Positions 50,615 through 59,750 of a stretch of DNA of 64,000 nt are shown here, in pieces. The stretch is from G965230065 sp965230065 (GTDB taxonomy: Bacteria > Bacteroidota > Bacteroidia > Cytophagales > Cyclobacteriaceae), in assembly GCA_965230065.1 (NCBI GenBank), contig OZ245942.1, positions 4,216,001 through 4,280,000 of the forward strand, in the 5' to 3' direction. Position numbers and translations under genes: made by a program. Position 1 is the stretch's first letter. The number at the start of each line of letters is the position of its first letter. The notes below the pieces were generated by a model. That model saw nothing but the letters and a program-made list of their open reading frames with translations, did not search any database and was not told where the DNA came from.

Positions 50615-53600
50615 ATGAAAAATTTAACAAAAATGAAAACTATGAAAAAAGAGTTTTTACACAAACTTCAGCAATTGTATGGGGGGGTTCTGCTCCTATG
50701 CTTTTTGTGCAGCGTAACGCAAAGTTTTGCGCAGACGAATACCATTTCGGGTACCGTCCAGGATGAAACGGGTGAAGGAATACCAGGTGTGAATGTAGTG
50801 GTAAAAGGAACCACCCAGGGAACTGTAACTGACATTGATGGGAAGTATAGCCTAGGAGGTGTGTCAGCCACTGATGTATTGGTCTTTTCCTCAGTCGGAT
50901 TTACCCCACAGGAAACCGAAGTTGGCAACCAAAGTACGATTGATATTACCCTTCAGGAAGACATCCAGGCCCTTTCCGAAATCGTGGTAACGGGTTATGC
51001 CACTGAAAGGAAAGTGGATGTAACTGGGGCTGTAGCAGTGGTAGATTTAGAGCCTATCAAGAATACTTCTTCGGGTAATCCCATGCAGGCCTTACAAGGA
51101 AGAGTGGCAGGCTTGTTTGTTGAAAAGAACGGTACACCTACCGGGGAAAACAGTCGGATTCTGATTCGGGGTGTAAATACCCTTGGTAATAATGACCCGC
51201 TGTATATTATTGATGGTGTTCCTACCAAACAACCCCAAATATTTCAGAGCTTAAATCCCAGTACCATTGAATCTGTTCAGATTTTGAAAGATGCATCTGC
51301 AGCCTCTATCTATGGCTCCCGGGCTTCCAACGGGGTAATCATCGTTACCACCAAAGATGGGTCAGGGACCGGGGAACAATTGAGCGTTGAATTCAATTCC
51401 AGTGTTTCTATACAAACCACAAAACCTCAGCAACAAGATATGCTCAATGCCGAACAACGAGGTATTGCCCTTTGGCAAGGCTCTGTGAATGACCGTACTG
51501 ATCCCGGCGTCCATTCTGCCATCTATACCTACGATTGGAATAATGATTTTGACAACCCCGTGCTGAATAGCGTAAATGTGCAGCCTTTTGTGGGTGGAGA
51601 CCAAAATGTGCCTGCCGGAGATACCGATTGGCAGGATGCAAGCTATGAAACAGGATATGTTCTTAACAATGAACTGACGTTAATGGCGAATTCTGAAAAC
51701 AGCGGTTTATTGGCAAGCATAGGTTACCTTAAAAATACGGGAACGCTGGTATATACCGATTATGAAAGATATACCGCACGCATCAACGCCAATACCTCAG
51801 TTATTGACAAAAAAGTAAGATTGGGTGTGAACTCCTTACTGACCACCTCTAATCAAACACTGTCCACTACCGACCTTGGAGGTGCGCCTACACCTTTCCT
51901 GGCCATTACTCTGGCGCCTACAATTCCAGTCCGGACGGCGGATGGGGAATTTGCCGGCCCATTAGGTGCTGGTTATTCAGACCGGAATAATCCTGTAGAT
52001 ATGCAATGGCTCAACCGATGGGATAATTTTAACAGAACGTCAATCTTTGGGAACGTCTATGCAGAGATAGAACCAATCGAGAATTTAGTATTCAGGACTA
52101 ACTATGGTATTGAATACTCGAATGGTGTAAATAAAGATATACAACTGGCCTTTCAGGAAGGTTTTTTGGGCCGCTCCGTAAATAGTTTGCAACGTTCTAC
52201 AGGCAGGCGTCTGGACCAGGTTTGGTCTAATACCCTCCGGTACGAGTTTGAGGTTGGACAAAGCAGGATCAATGTGCTGGCCGGTGTGGAAGCCATTTGG
52301 CAGGATGCTCAGGATTTTGGGGCTTTCCGAGAAGGTTTTGCCCAACAAACAGAAGATTTCTTTACCCTCTCGGCAGGTACGGGCCGCAGCACCAACTTTG
52401 GAAGTGCTACCGGAGGACGGTTATTGGCCCAATTCGGTAAAGTAAACTATGCCTTTGCCGACAAGTATTTGGCTTCATTCACTATTCGGCGGGATGGGTC
52501 TTCCCGATTTGGAGAAGAAAATCAATTTGGTATTTTCCCGGCAGCCACTCTTGGATGGAGAATTGTCAATGAAGGTTTTATGCAGGATGCAAGCTTCTTC
52601 TCTGATCTGAAACTCAGGGCTGGATATGGGGAAGTAGGTAACCAGGATATTGGCGATGTAGCCCGGTTTGCACTCTTTGAGCCGAGATATGGCACACTCT
52701 TCAACAATGGGGAAGGGTTCCCCGGTCAGTGGTTGAATGTAGGAACAGCCTATGATTTGGCAGGAAATAATACCGGCAGCTTGCCTTCTGGCTTTGTATC
52801 TATCCAAGGCGGAAACCCTGATCTGAAATGGGAAACCACCAAAGAATTCAATGTAGGCGTAGACTTCGGATTTCTGGATGATAGAATTTATGGTTCCATT
52901 GATTACTTTAACCGGGAAACTTCCGATATTTTGTTGCAACCACCCATTGCTTCTGCAGTAGGAGAAGGGAAACTCAAGTGGGTGAACGGGGCTGTTGTAG
53001 AAAATAATGGATTAGAGGTAATATTGGCCTACCGGGGCACTTTCGGAAATGACTTTTCTTACAGTATTAATGGTAATTTCAGTAGGTTCCGGGATGAAAT
53101 CACCGAATTGCCTGAGGAAGTACGCACTGCCTTTCCTGGTAACTCAGAAAAAACAATTCTAGGCCAGTCTCAATTTTCATATTTTGGGTACAAAACCGAT
53201 GGGATTTTCCAGAGCCAGGCTGAGGTCGATGCACATGCCACCCAAATAGGGGCTGGCCCCGGTAGAATCAGGTATGTTGATTTGAATGATGATGGCGTCA
53301 TCAATTCATTGGACCAGGATTATTTGGGAACTATTTTACCCGGGTTTGAATATGGGTTGCGGATTGATTTGGCGTACAGAAACTTTGATTTTTCATTGTT
53401 CGGATCGGGTGTAGGAGGTAGAACAGGTAACGATCAGTATACTTTCTGGAATAACTTCCTCAGAGTGCGGGAAAATATGGGTACCGATGTGCTGAATGCC
53501 TGGACACCCCAAAATACTGGTTCTGACATACCGATGTTAACATTGGTAGATACTAATAATGAAACCAGGCAGTCAGATTATTTCCTGCTCAACAATTCTT

Positions 53601-53815
53601 ATTTCAAATTGCGGAACATTCAGCTAGGATATAGTTTTCCTTTGGCTTCCATTGAGTCATTGCACATGACCCAATTGCGTATTTTCGTCATGGGTGAAAA
53701 TTTGTTTTGGTTTCAAAGCAAAGAATTCCAGGGAGCAGATCCTGAAGTTTCAGATTGGAATCTCATACCTGTGCCTACTTCCTTCACTTTTGGGGTAAAT
53801 GTATCATTCAACTAA
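50615..53815 (+). CDS. SusC-family TonB-dependent outer-membrane transporter
   Basis: A protein of 1,066 residues. A signal peptide ends near SFAQ (about residue 40). A carboxypeptidase-regulatory-like domain follows (ISGTVQDETGEGIPGVNVVV ... TDIDGKYSLGGV), then the SusC signature region SEIVVTGYATERKVDVTGAV, a plug domain with PLYIIDGVP and SAASIYGSRASNGVIIVTTK, and a 22-stranded barrel ending FTFGVNVSFN. It imports oligosaccharides together with its SusD lid, with energy from TonB. The next gene, 15 nt on, is the SusD. The GH32, fructokinase and permease genes downstream point to fructo-oligosaccharides as the cargo. Confidence 0.97.
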   Translation: MKNLTKMKTMKKEFLHKLQQLYGGVLLLCFLCSVTQSFAQTNTISGTVQDETGEGIPGVNVVVKGTTQGTVTDIDGKYSLGGVSATDVLVFSSVGFTPQETEVGNQSTIDITLQEDIQALSEIVVTGYATERKVDVTGAVAVVDLEPIKNTSSGNPMQALQGRVAGLFVEKNGTPTGENSRILIRGVNTLGNNDPLYIIDGVPTKQPQIFQSLNPSTIESVQILKDASAASIYGSRASNGVIIVTTKDGSGTGEQLSVEFNSSVSIQTTKPQQQDMLNAEQRGIALWQGSVNDRTDPGVHSAIYTYDWNNDFDNPVLNSVNVQPFVGGDQNVPAGDTDWQDASYETGYVLNNELTLMANSENSGLLASIGYLKNTGTLVYTDYERYTARINANTSVIDKKVRLGVNSLLTTSNQTLSTTDLGGAPTPFLAITLAPTIPVRTADGEFAGPLGAGYSDRNNPVDMQWLNRWDNFNRTSIFGNVYAEIEPIENLVFRTNYGIEYSNGVNKDIQLAFQEGFLGRSVNSLQRSTGRRLDQVWSNTLRYEFEVGQSRINVLAGVEAIWQDAQDFGAFREGFAQQTEDFFTLSAGTGRSTNFGSATGGRLLAQFGKVNYAFADKYLASFTIRRDGSSRFGEENQFGIFPAATLGWRIVNEGFMQDASFFSDLKLRAGYGEVGNQDIGDVARFALFEPRYGTLFNNGEGFPGQWLNVGTAYDLAGNNTGSLPSGFVSIQGGNPDLKWETTKEFNVGVDFGFLDDRIYGSIDYFNRETSDILLQPPIASAVGEGKLKWVNGAVVENNGLEVILAYRGTFGNDFSYSINGNFSRFRDEITELPEEVRTAFPGNSEKTILGQSQFSYFGYKTDGIFQSQAEVDAHATQIGAGPGRIRYVDLNDDGVINSLDQDYLGTILPGFEYGLRIDLAYRNFDFSLFGSGVGGRTGNDQYTFWNNFLRVRENMGTDVLNAWTPQNTGSDIPMLTLVDTNNETRQSDYFLLNNSYFKLRNIQLGYSFPLASIESLHMTQLRIFVMGENLFWFQSKEFQGADPEVSDWNLIPVPTSFTFGVNVSFN

Positions 53816-53830
53816 TAAACAGCAATAATC

Positions 53831-55561
53831 ATGAAATTCAATATATTATCAATATTTATTACAGCAAGCTTTTTGGTAGTAAGCGCTTGCCAGGATCACC
53901 TTGACTTCCAGCCGAAAGGAACCTTAACAGAGGATCAGGTGACTACCGTTGACAATTTAGATGCATTGGTGACGGCCGCCTATGCGGCCATCGGCAATGA
54001 CTTTTGGAACAACCCCATCACCAGTATGTGGGCGTATAGCAGCGTTCGTTCTGATGATGCTTATAAAGGGGGAGGCAGCGTAGATGATGTAGGTGAAATT
54101 AACGCTTATGAACAATATAACCTGACACAACCCACAACAGGAGGGCTTTTTAACGGAACATGGGAAAATGCCTACAAAGCTATTTCCAGAGCCAACTTTG
54201 CACTCCAGGCTTTGAATGCTGCATCGGATGCTGATTTTCCTAACAAAGCGGTGCGTCAGGGTGAAATGCGATTTCTCAGGGGGCATATGCATTTTCTGTT
54301 GAAAATTCTTTTCAAGCATGTTCCTTATATTGTTGAAACCATTCCCGATGAAGAAAAAGCCTTGGTATCGAACCGTGAGTTTACCAATGATGAGTTATGG
54401 AATAAAATCGCGGAAGATTTTCAATTTGCCGTCAATAATCTACCAACAACCCAACCAGAGGTAGGCCGGGCCAATCAGTTGGCAGCCAAAGCTTATTTAG
54501 CCAAAGTACGTCTCTACCAGGCTTACGAACAGGATGATAATCATGATGTCGTCAATATAAATACCCAAAGGTTAGAAGAAGTAGTGTCCCTGATCAACGA
54601 TGTGATCAATTCGGGGATGTACGCCTTACAACCTGACTTTGCCGAAAATTTCTTGTTCGGATTTGATAATGGGCCTGAATCTGTTTTCGCTGTTCAGCAC
54701 TCTATTGATGACGGCACCGCCATTGGAAGACTCAGCATGGCCACCAGCCTGAATTATAGCTTGGCACCCCAATATGGATGCTGCTGGTTTCATATTCCTA
54801 GTCAGAATATGGTAAATGCCTTTAAAACCGACCCAAATGGTGTTCCTATGTTTGATACCTTTAATGAAGTAGCCCTCACAGACGTTGATCTTGTTCCAGA
54901 TGGAGCACAGGTTGACCCTCGCATCGATCATACGGTTGGCATTCAGGGACATCCTTTCAAATACCAGCCCGATGTTTTGTATGACCATAGCTGGGAACGT
55001 GTACCTGCTTTGTACGGTGGTTTTGGTAATATGAAGGAACAACAGGCTGCCGATTGCTCTTGTTTTAAAAAGGTGGGGCCTTTCTATGGATCATCAGTGA
55101 ATACGAATATCATTCGGTATGCTGATGTGCTCCTGTGGCAGGCTGAAGCCCTCATCGAGCTGGGCCGGCATAATGAGGCTTTGCCGTTGATCAACCTCAT
55201 CAGGGCACGGGCAAAAAACAGCACAGGAAGATTGAAACATGCCGATGGGAGTGCCCCTTCCAATTATCAAATTGAAGAATATGTAAACGGTGTGAACATT
55301 GACTGGACACAGGAAAATGCCCGTAAAGCCTTGCAATGGGAACGCAGATTGGAATTTGCGACAGAAAGCCCCCGGTTTTTCGATCTGGTGCGTTGGGGCA
55401 TAGCAGAAGAGACCCTGAATGCTTATCTTGAAGTGGAGAAAACCAGAAAAGAATTTCTCTCCTCAGCATCTTTTACCAAAGGTAGGGATGAATACTATCC
55501 TATTCCACAAAGGGAGATAGATTTTACGAAAGGGCTGTATGTTCAAAACCCGGGTTATTAA
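53831..55561 (+). CDS. SusD/RagB-family outer-membrane lipoprotein
   Basis: A protein of 576 residues, in the usual range. A lipobox (LVVSAC near residue 20) is followed by QDHLDFQPKGTLTEDQVTT, a typical RagB/SusD opening. TPR-like helices include the family block MRFLRGHMHFLLKILF, and the C-terminus has the SusD end motif DEYYPIPQREIDFTKGLYVQ and N-P-G-Y. It binds glycan at the cell surface and acts as the lid of the SusC transporter upstream. It is followed by a 15-bp inverted repeat before the enzyme gene. Confidence 0.97.
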   Translation: MKFNILSIFITASFLVVSACQDHLDFQPKGTLTEDQVTTVDNLDALVTAAYAAIGNDFWNNPITSMWAYSSVRSDDAYKGGGSVDDVGEINAYEQYNLTQPTTGGLFNGTWENAYKAISRANFALQALNAASDADFPNKAVRQGEMRFLRGHMHFLLKILFKHVPYIVETIPDEEKALVSNREFTNDELWNKIAEDFQFAVNNLPTTQPEVGRANQLAAKAYLAKVRLYQAYEQDDNHDVVNINTQRLEEVVSLINDVINSGMYALQPDFAENFLFGFDNGPESVFAVQHSIDDGTAIGRLSMATSLNYSLAPQYGCCWFHIPSQNMVNAFKTDPNGVPMFDTFNEVALTDVDLVPDGAQVDPRIDHTVGIQGHPFKYQPDVLYDHSWERVPALYGGFGNMKEQQAADCSCFKKVGPFYGSSVNTNIIRYADVLLWQAEALIELGRHNEALPLINLIRARAKNSTGRLKHADGSAPSNYQIEEYVNGVNIDWTQENARKALQWERRLEFATESPRFFDLVRWGIAEETLNAYLEVEKTRKEFLSSASFTKGRDEYYPIPQREIDFTKGLYVQNPGY

Positions 55562-55592
55562 GTACGAAAAAATATATTTTGCGGCTCAACAG

Positions 55593-55661
55593 AAACCCTC
55601 CAGGTTTCAGCGATAATTAACGTGCAAATAGAAAAAAATCTGTTAAAAACCTGGAGGGTTT
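55593..55661. repeat. 15-bp perfect inverted repeat between susD-like and GH32 genes
   Basis: AAACCCTCCAGGTTT (55593-55607) is exactly mirrored at 55647-55661 with a 39-nt loop, followed by TTAT. It divides the fructan operon into transporter and enzyme halves. It may reduce read-through or stabilise the upstream mRNA. The same word is, from memory, common between genes in Bacteroidota. Confidence 0.75.
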
Positions 55662-55717
55662 TATGAAGAATAAATTCACTTTACTTATTTTATCCTAACC
55701 CAAAATTTATCAATAAT

Positions 55718-57331
55718 ATGAACATTAAATTCATAAACTTTTTACAAGGGATACTTATTATAGTAAGTGCCTGCAGCAATGATAAACAACAAGAAGAGGC
55801 AACTACTGAGACAAGTATTTCTGCTGCCTATTACACGGAACAGCATCGCCCACAATACCATTTCTCTCCTGTAAAGATGTGGATGAACGACCCCAACGGG
55901 ATGGTATTTTATAATGACGAATACCATCTTTTTTACCAGTATTATCCGGATAGTACTGTATGGGGACCTATGCACTGGGGGCATGCCGTAAGTAAAGACT
56001 TGGTGCATTGGGAACACTTACCCATTGCCTTGTATCCTGATAGTCTGGGGTACATCTTTTCCGGCAGTGCCGTAGTAGATTGGAACAACACTTCAGGACT
56101 GGGTACAGAGGAAAATCCACCTTTGGTGGCTATTTATACCTATCACGATGCCGATGGTGCAAAGAAAGAACGAAATGACTATCAGACCCAGGGCATTGCC
56201 TACAGCCTGGATAACGGGAGAACCTGGGAAAAATATGCAGATAACCCCGTGTTGGCTAATCCCGGCATTAAAGACTTTCGTGACCCTAAAGTAAGCTGGC
56301 ATGCAGCTTCTGAAAAGTGGGTGATGATCCTCGCCGTGGACGATCACGTGGAATTATATGGTTCCACGGATTTAAAAGCATGGAAAAAACTCAGTGAGTT
56401 TGGAAAAGAAATTGGAGCGCACGGTGGCGTTTGGGAATGCCCGGATTTGTTTCCGCTGAAAGTCGATGGTCAGGATACACAAAAATGGATCATGTTGGTG
56501 AGTATCAATCCAGGAGGACTTTATGGAGGGTCAGCTACCCAATATTTTGTTGGAGAATTTGATGGCGTAATATTCACGAATGACAATCCGGATGATGAGA
56601 TTTTATGGCTGGACTATGGAAAAGATAATTATGCCGGAGTCACCTGGTCAGACGTTCCCGAAGAAGATGGAAGAAGAATCTTTATGGGGTGGATGAGCAA
56701 CTGGCAATACGCACAGCAAGTACCTACTTCCCCCTGGCGGAGTGCTATGACTATTCCGAGGACATTAAGCTTAAAAGATACCCCTGAAGGCGTAAGAGTG
56801 ACTTCAAAGCCGGTGCAAGAAATGACGGCTATCAAAGGAGAGTCAGTAGCTTTAGAAAGCCAGTCTATAGAAGGGGAAGTGGATATTTCCCAAAATATTT
56901 CTTTTGATATAGCTACTTCTGAACTCATACTGGAGTTTTCAGCTATTGAAAGTGCAGATTTTGGTATTGAACTGTCCAATTCCAGTGACCAAAAATTAAT
57001 GATTGGTTATGAAACTAATCAGAATAGGTTTTATATTGACCGCACAGAAGCTGGAAACAACAGTTTTTCTGCTGAATTTTTAGGAAAATACTACGCGCCA
57101 AGAGTGTCCTCGGATGATGTCATAAAATTACACCTGTTTTTCGACGTGTCTTCCGTTGAGCTTTTTGCCGATGACGGAGAGGTAGTGATGACCGAACTCT
57201 TCTTTCCGGATACAGTATTTGATCAGTTAAAATTATTTGCGAAAGAAGGGAAGGTAACTTTGCAATCTGGAAACATCTATGATTTGCAATCCATTTGGAG
57301 GGAACAAGAATCGTTGATGAGCAAAAAATAG
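55718..57331 (+). CDS. Glycoside hydrolase family 32 fructanase lipoprotein
   Basis: A protein of 537 residues. A lipobox (IIVSAC, Cys19) tethers it to the envelope. The five-bladed GH32 propeller has the nucleophile in WMNDPNG (D58), the transition-state stabiliser in FRDPKV (D189) and the acid/base in WECPDLF (E240). RIFMGWMSNWQYAQQVPTSP near 310 is also typical. A C-terminal beta-sandwich follows (about 385-530). GH32 covers invertase, inulinase, levanase and levan- or inulin-biosynthetic enzymes. The SusCD context favours a fructan hydrolase; exo- or endo-action and the inulin or levan preference cannot be read off. The stop lies 8 nt before the fructokinase start. Confidence 0.95.
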   Translation: MNIKFINFLQGILIIVSACSNDKQQEEATTETSISAAYYTEQHRPQYHFSPVKMWMNDPNGMVFYNDEYHLFYQYYPDSTVWGPMHWGHAVSKDLVHWEHLPIALYPDSLGYIFSGSAVVDWNNTSGLGTEENPPLVAIYTYHDADGAKKERNDYQTQGIAYSLDNGRTWEKYADNPVLANPGIKDFRDPKVSWHAASEKWVMILAVDDHVELYGSTDLKAWKKLSEFGKEIGAHGGVWECPDLFPLKVDGQDTQKWIMLVSINPGGLYGGSATQYFVGEFDGVIFTNDNPDDEILWLDYGKDNYAGVTWSDVPEEDGRRIFMGWMSNWQYAQQVPTSPWRSAMTIPRTLSLKDTPEGVRVTSKPVQEMTAIKGESVALESQSIEGEVDISQNISFDIATSELILEFSAIESADFGIELSNSSDQKLMIGYETNQNRFYIDRTEAGNNSFSAEFLGKYYAPRVSSDDVIKLHLFFDVSSVELFADDGEVVMTELFFPDTVFDQLKLFAKEGKVTLQSGNIYDLQSIWREQESLMSKK

Positions 57332-57339
57332 CCAATGGT

Positions 57340-58218
57340 ATGAAAGCACTGTTCTTTGGCGAAATATTATGGGACATCATTGAGGGAAAAGCCTATTTGG
57401 GAGGGGCACCCTTTAATGTGGCAGCCCATACGGCCCAATGTGGGGGGCAATCCGCTATCATTTCAAGATTGGGGAAAGATGAGTTGGGGGAAAAAACCAT
57501 AGAAGAAATCAAAAAACTATCGGTAGATACTGCTTTGGTGCAATGGGATGAACAGCATCCCACAGGTACAGTAGATGTTTTTTTGGAGGAAGGTCAACCC
57601 GATTATACCATTCATGAAAATGTGGCTTATGATTTCATAAAAACAGGACCCCTGAAATCAGCTTTATCCACCCATACCTCAGATTGCTTTTACTTTGGCA
57701 CCCTGGCACAGCGGAATGACATTTCCCGAAATACACTCCGATGGATACTCAACAATAAATCCTTTTCCCAGGTTTTTTATGATGTCAATCTCAGAAAGGG
57801 AATTGATTCCAAACCCATCATAGAAAACTCTCTGAATTTTTGCAATATCTTCAAACTGAACCAGGACGAGGTAGGCATCATTGGCGAGCTTTTATATGGA
57901 AAAAGTTATTCGCTTCCTGATTTTGCCAAAGCCATTCAGCAAGATTTTGCAGTGGATATTGTTATCATTACTGCTTCGGAGAAAGGGTGTTATATAGGCG
58001 CAGACGAATTTCAATTGGTACCTGGTCAGAAAACCCAGTTGGTAGATGCAGTAGGGGCGGGGGATGCCTTCAGTGCTGCCTTTCTATATAAATATTACCA
58101 AGAGAAAGACTCTTTTAAAGCTGCTGAAACTGCCAATAAATTAGGGGCGTTCGTAGCTTCTTCCCGAGGCCCTATTCCCGCTTATTCTCCTGAAATCATT
58201 AAACTACTAGCAATATAA
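57340..58218 (+). CDS. Fructokinase, PfkB/ribokinase family
   Basis: A protein of 292 residues from the ATG at 57340. An in-frame ATG at 57295 would overlap the GH32 gene and add 15 residues before the typical opening MKALFFGEILWDII, so it is rejected. GGAPFNVAAHTAQCGG near 23-38 is the first PfkB signature. The second, VDAVGAGDAFSAAFLYKYY near 233-251, holds the catalytic Asp. It phosphorylates fructose released by the GH32 enzyme to feed glycolysis. It lies between the hydrolase and permease genes of the fructan locus, with gaps of 8 and 12 nt. Confidence 0.93.
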   Translation: MKALFFGEILWDIIEGKAYLGGAPFNVAAHTAQCGGQSAIISRLGKDELGEKTIEEIKKLSVDTALVQWDEQHPTGTVDVFLEEGQPDYTIHENVAYDFIKTGPLKSALSTHTSDCFYFGTLAQRNDISRNTLRWILNNKSFSQVFYDVNLRKGIDSKPIIENSLNFCNIFKLNQDEVGIIGELLYGKSYSLPDFAKAIQQDFAVDIVIITASEKGCYIGADEFQLVPGQKTQLVDAVGAGDAFSAAFLYKYYQEKDSFKAAETANKLGAFVASSRGPIPAYSPEIIKLLAI

Positions 58219-58230
58219 AATACGCAAATC

Positions 58231-59568
58231 ATGAAAGGCAAATCCTATCTATTCCTTAGTTCTATCGTAGCCGCCCTGGGTGGCTTTTTGTTTGGCTTTG
58301 ATACGGCCGTGATTTCCGGTGCCGAGCAATTTATCCAAAACCTTTGGCAACTAGACGATGTGAGCCACGGTATGGCCGTAGCCATTGCTTTGTATGGTAC
58401 TGTGATTGGTGCTATGCTCGGCGGCATTCCGGCGGATAAATTTGGCAGGAAAGTAACCCTGTTTTGGGTAGGTGTGCTTTATTTTGTATCCGCATTGGGT
58501 TCGGCCTTAGCACCTGAGATTTATTCTTTCATGGTTTTTCGATTTATTGGTGGTTTGGGCGTTGGGGCTTCTTCGGTAGCGGCGCCTATGTATATTTCTG
58601 AAATTGCGCCTGCCAACATGCGGGGGCGGCTGGTGGCTTTGTTCCAGTTCAATGTGGTGCTTGGTATTGTGATTGCCTACATTTCCAATTACTTTCTGGC
58701 AGATATTGGGGAAAATGCCTGGCGGTGGATGCTGGGGGTAGAGGCCATTCCCGCAACCATCTATACCATTATGGTATTTTTCGTACCCCAAAGTCCGCGC
58801 TGGCTGATAGTGAAGAAAGAGCAGGTAGAAAAAGCCAGGGCTATATTAACGAAAATAGACCCAAGTACCGTAGAGTCGGCACTTGTAGCCATACAGGCCT
58901 CCCACATGAGTAAAGCAGAGGCGGCGAAATCTCATTTCTTTTCAAGGAAATACAGCTTCCCCATCATGCTGGCCATATTGTTTGCTTTTTTCAACCAGAT
59001 GGCAGGCATCAATGCAATCATTTATTATGCCCCCCGCGTATTTGCAATGGCCGGGGCAGAAGCGGGAGCAGCCCTGCTCTCCACGGCGGGCGTAGGTTTG
59101 ACCAACCTGATATTTACCATGGTGGGCATCACCCTCATTGATAAATTCGGACGGAGAACCCTGATGTTTATCGGTTCTTTGGGGCTGATTGCCACCTTGG
59201 GTTTGGTTTCAAGGGCTTTTTTCGTGGAGTCATTTGGAGGGGTACCCATTTTCCTCTTTGTATACATCGCCTTCTTCGCCCTTTCGCAAGGGGCTGTCAT
59301 CTGGGTATTTATTTCCGAGATATTTCCCAATGAAGTGCGGGCCAACGGACAATCACTGGGCAGCTTTACCCACTGGCTCATGGCCGCCATTGTTGCCAAT
59401 GTATTTCCCTACTTTGCCAATACATTTGGCGGAGGCCCTGTTTTCCTTTTCTTCACCGTAATGATGGTACTACAATTATTATTTGTCTGGAAACTCATGC
59501 CCGAAACCAAAGGTAAATCTCTGGAAGAACTGGAAAAGGAATTGGGGATGAAGCAGGTGAAAGCGTAG
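58231..59568 (+). CDS. Sugar-porter family MFS permease
   Basis: A protein of 445 residues with twelve membrane helices. Family marks are GGFLFGFDTAVISGAEQF in helix 1, the loop DKFGRKVTLF (G-R-[KR]), SPRWLIVKKEQVEKARAIL after helix 6, FNQMAGINAIIYYAP in helix 7 and the end motif PETKGKSLEELEKELG. It resembles XylE/FucP-type proton symporters and would carry fructose across the inner membrane. It is the last gene of the fructan operon. Confidence 0.94.
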   Translation: MKGKSYLFLSSIVAALGGFLFGFDTAVISGAEQFIQNLWQLDDVSHGMAVAIALYGTVIGAMLGGIPADKFGRKVTLFWVGVLYFVSALGSALAPEIYSFMVFRFIGGLGVGASSVAAPMYISEIAPANMRGRLVALFQFNVVLGIVIAYISNYFLADIGENAWRWMLGVEAIPATIYTIMVFFVPQSPRWLIVKKEQVEKARAILTKIDPSTVESALVAIQASHMSKAEAAKSHFFSRKYSFPIMLAILFAFFNQMAGINAIIYYAPRVFAMAGAEAGAALLSTAGVGLTNLIFTMVGITLIDKFGRRTLMFIGSLGLIATLGLVSRAFFVESFGGVPIFLFVYIAFFALSQGAVIWVFISEIFPNEVRANGQSLGSFTHWLMAAIVANVFPYFANTFGGGPVFLFFTVMMVLQLLFVWKLMPETKGKSLEELEKELGMKQVKA

Positions 59569-59695
59569 GGTTAAACAGTGTAGATGCGCTTGTTAAAAAA
59601 CTAATTTTTGCGCCCACAGCACATCCAGATTTTAACTGGGTTTGGTATATTTACTAGGATAAGAAGTAAACCCAAATAAGAACGCTAAATAGGAA

Positions 59696-59728
59696 ATAGA
59701 CGCTATTCGTCTATACACTCGGTTAGGC
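59696..59728. other. Cassette-like 5' flank of the HEPN gene
   Basis: A short hairpin, ATAGACG (59696-59702) with CGTCTAT (59708-59714), is followed at 59722-59728 by GTTAGGC, which fits the GTTRRRY core of integron attC sites. The match is short and could be chance. Its interest is the matching structure on the other side of the gene. Confidence 0.3.
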
Positions 59729-59750
59729 GCAAGCCAAGGAGAACGCTAGT

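Noticed and set aside
57295..57339. An upstream start for fructokinase
   Set aside because: The added residues do not resemble PfkB proteins, and the start would lie inside the GH32 gene. The ATG at 57340 gives the normal family opening.
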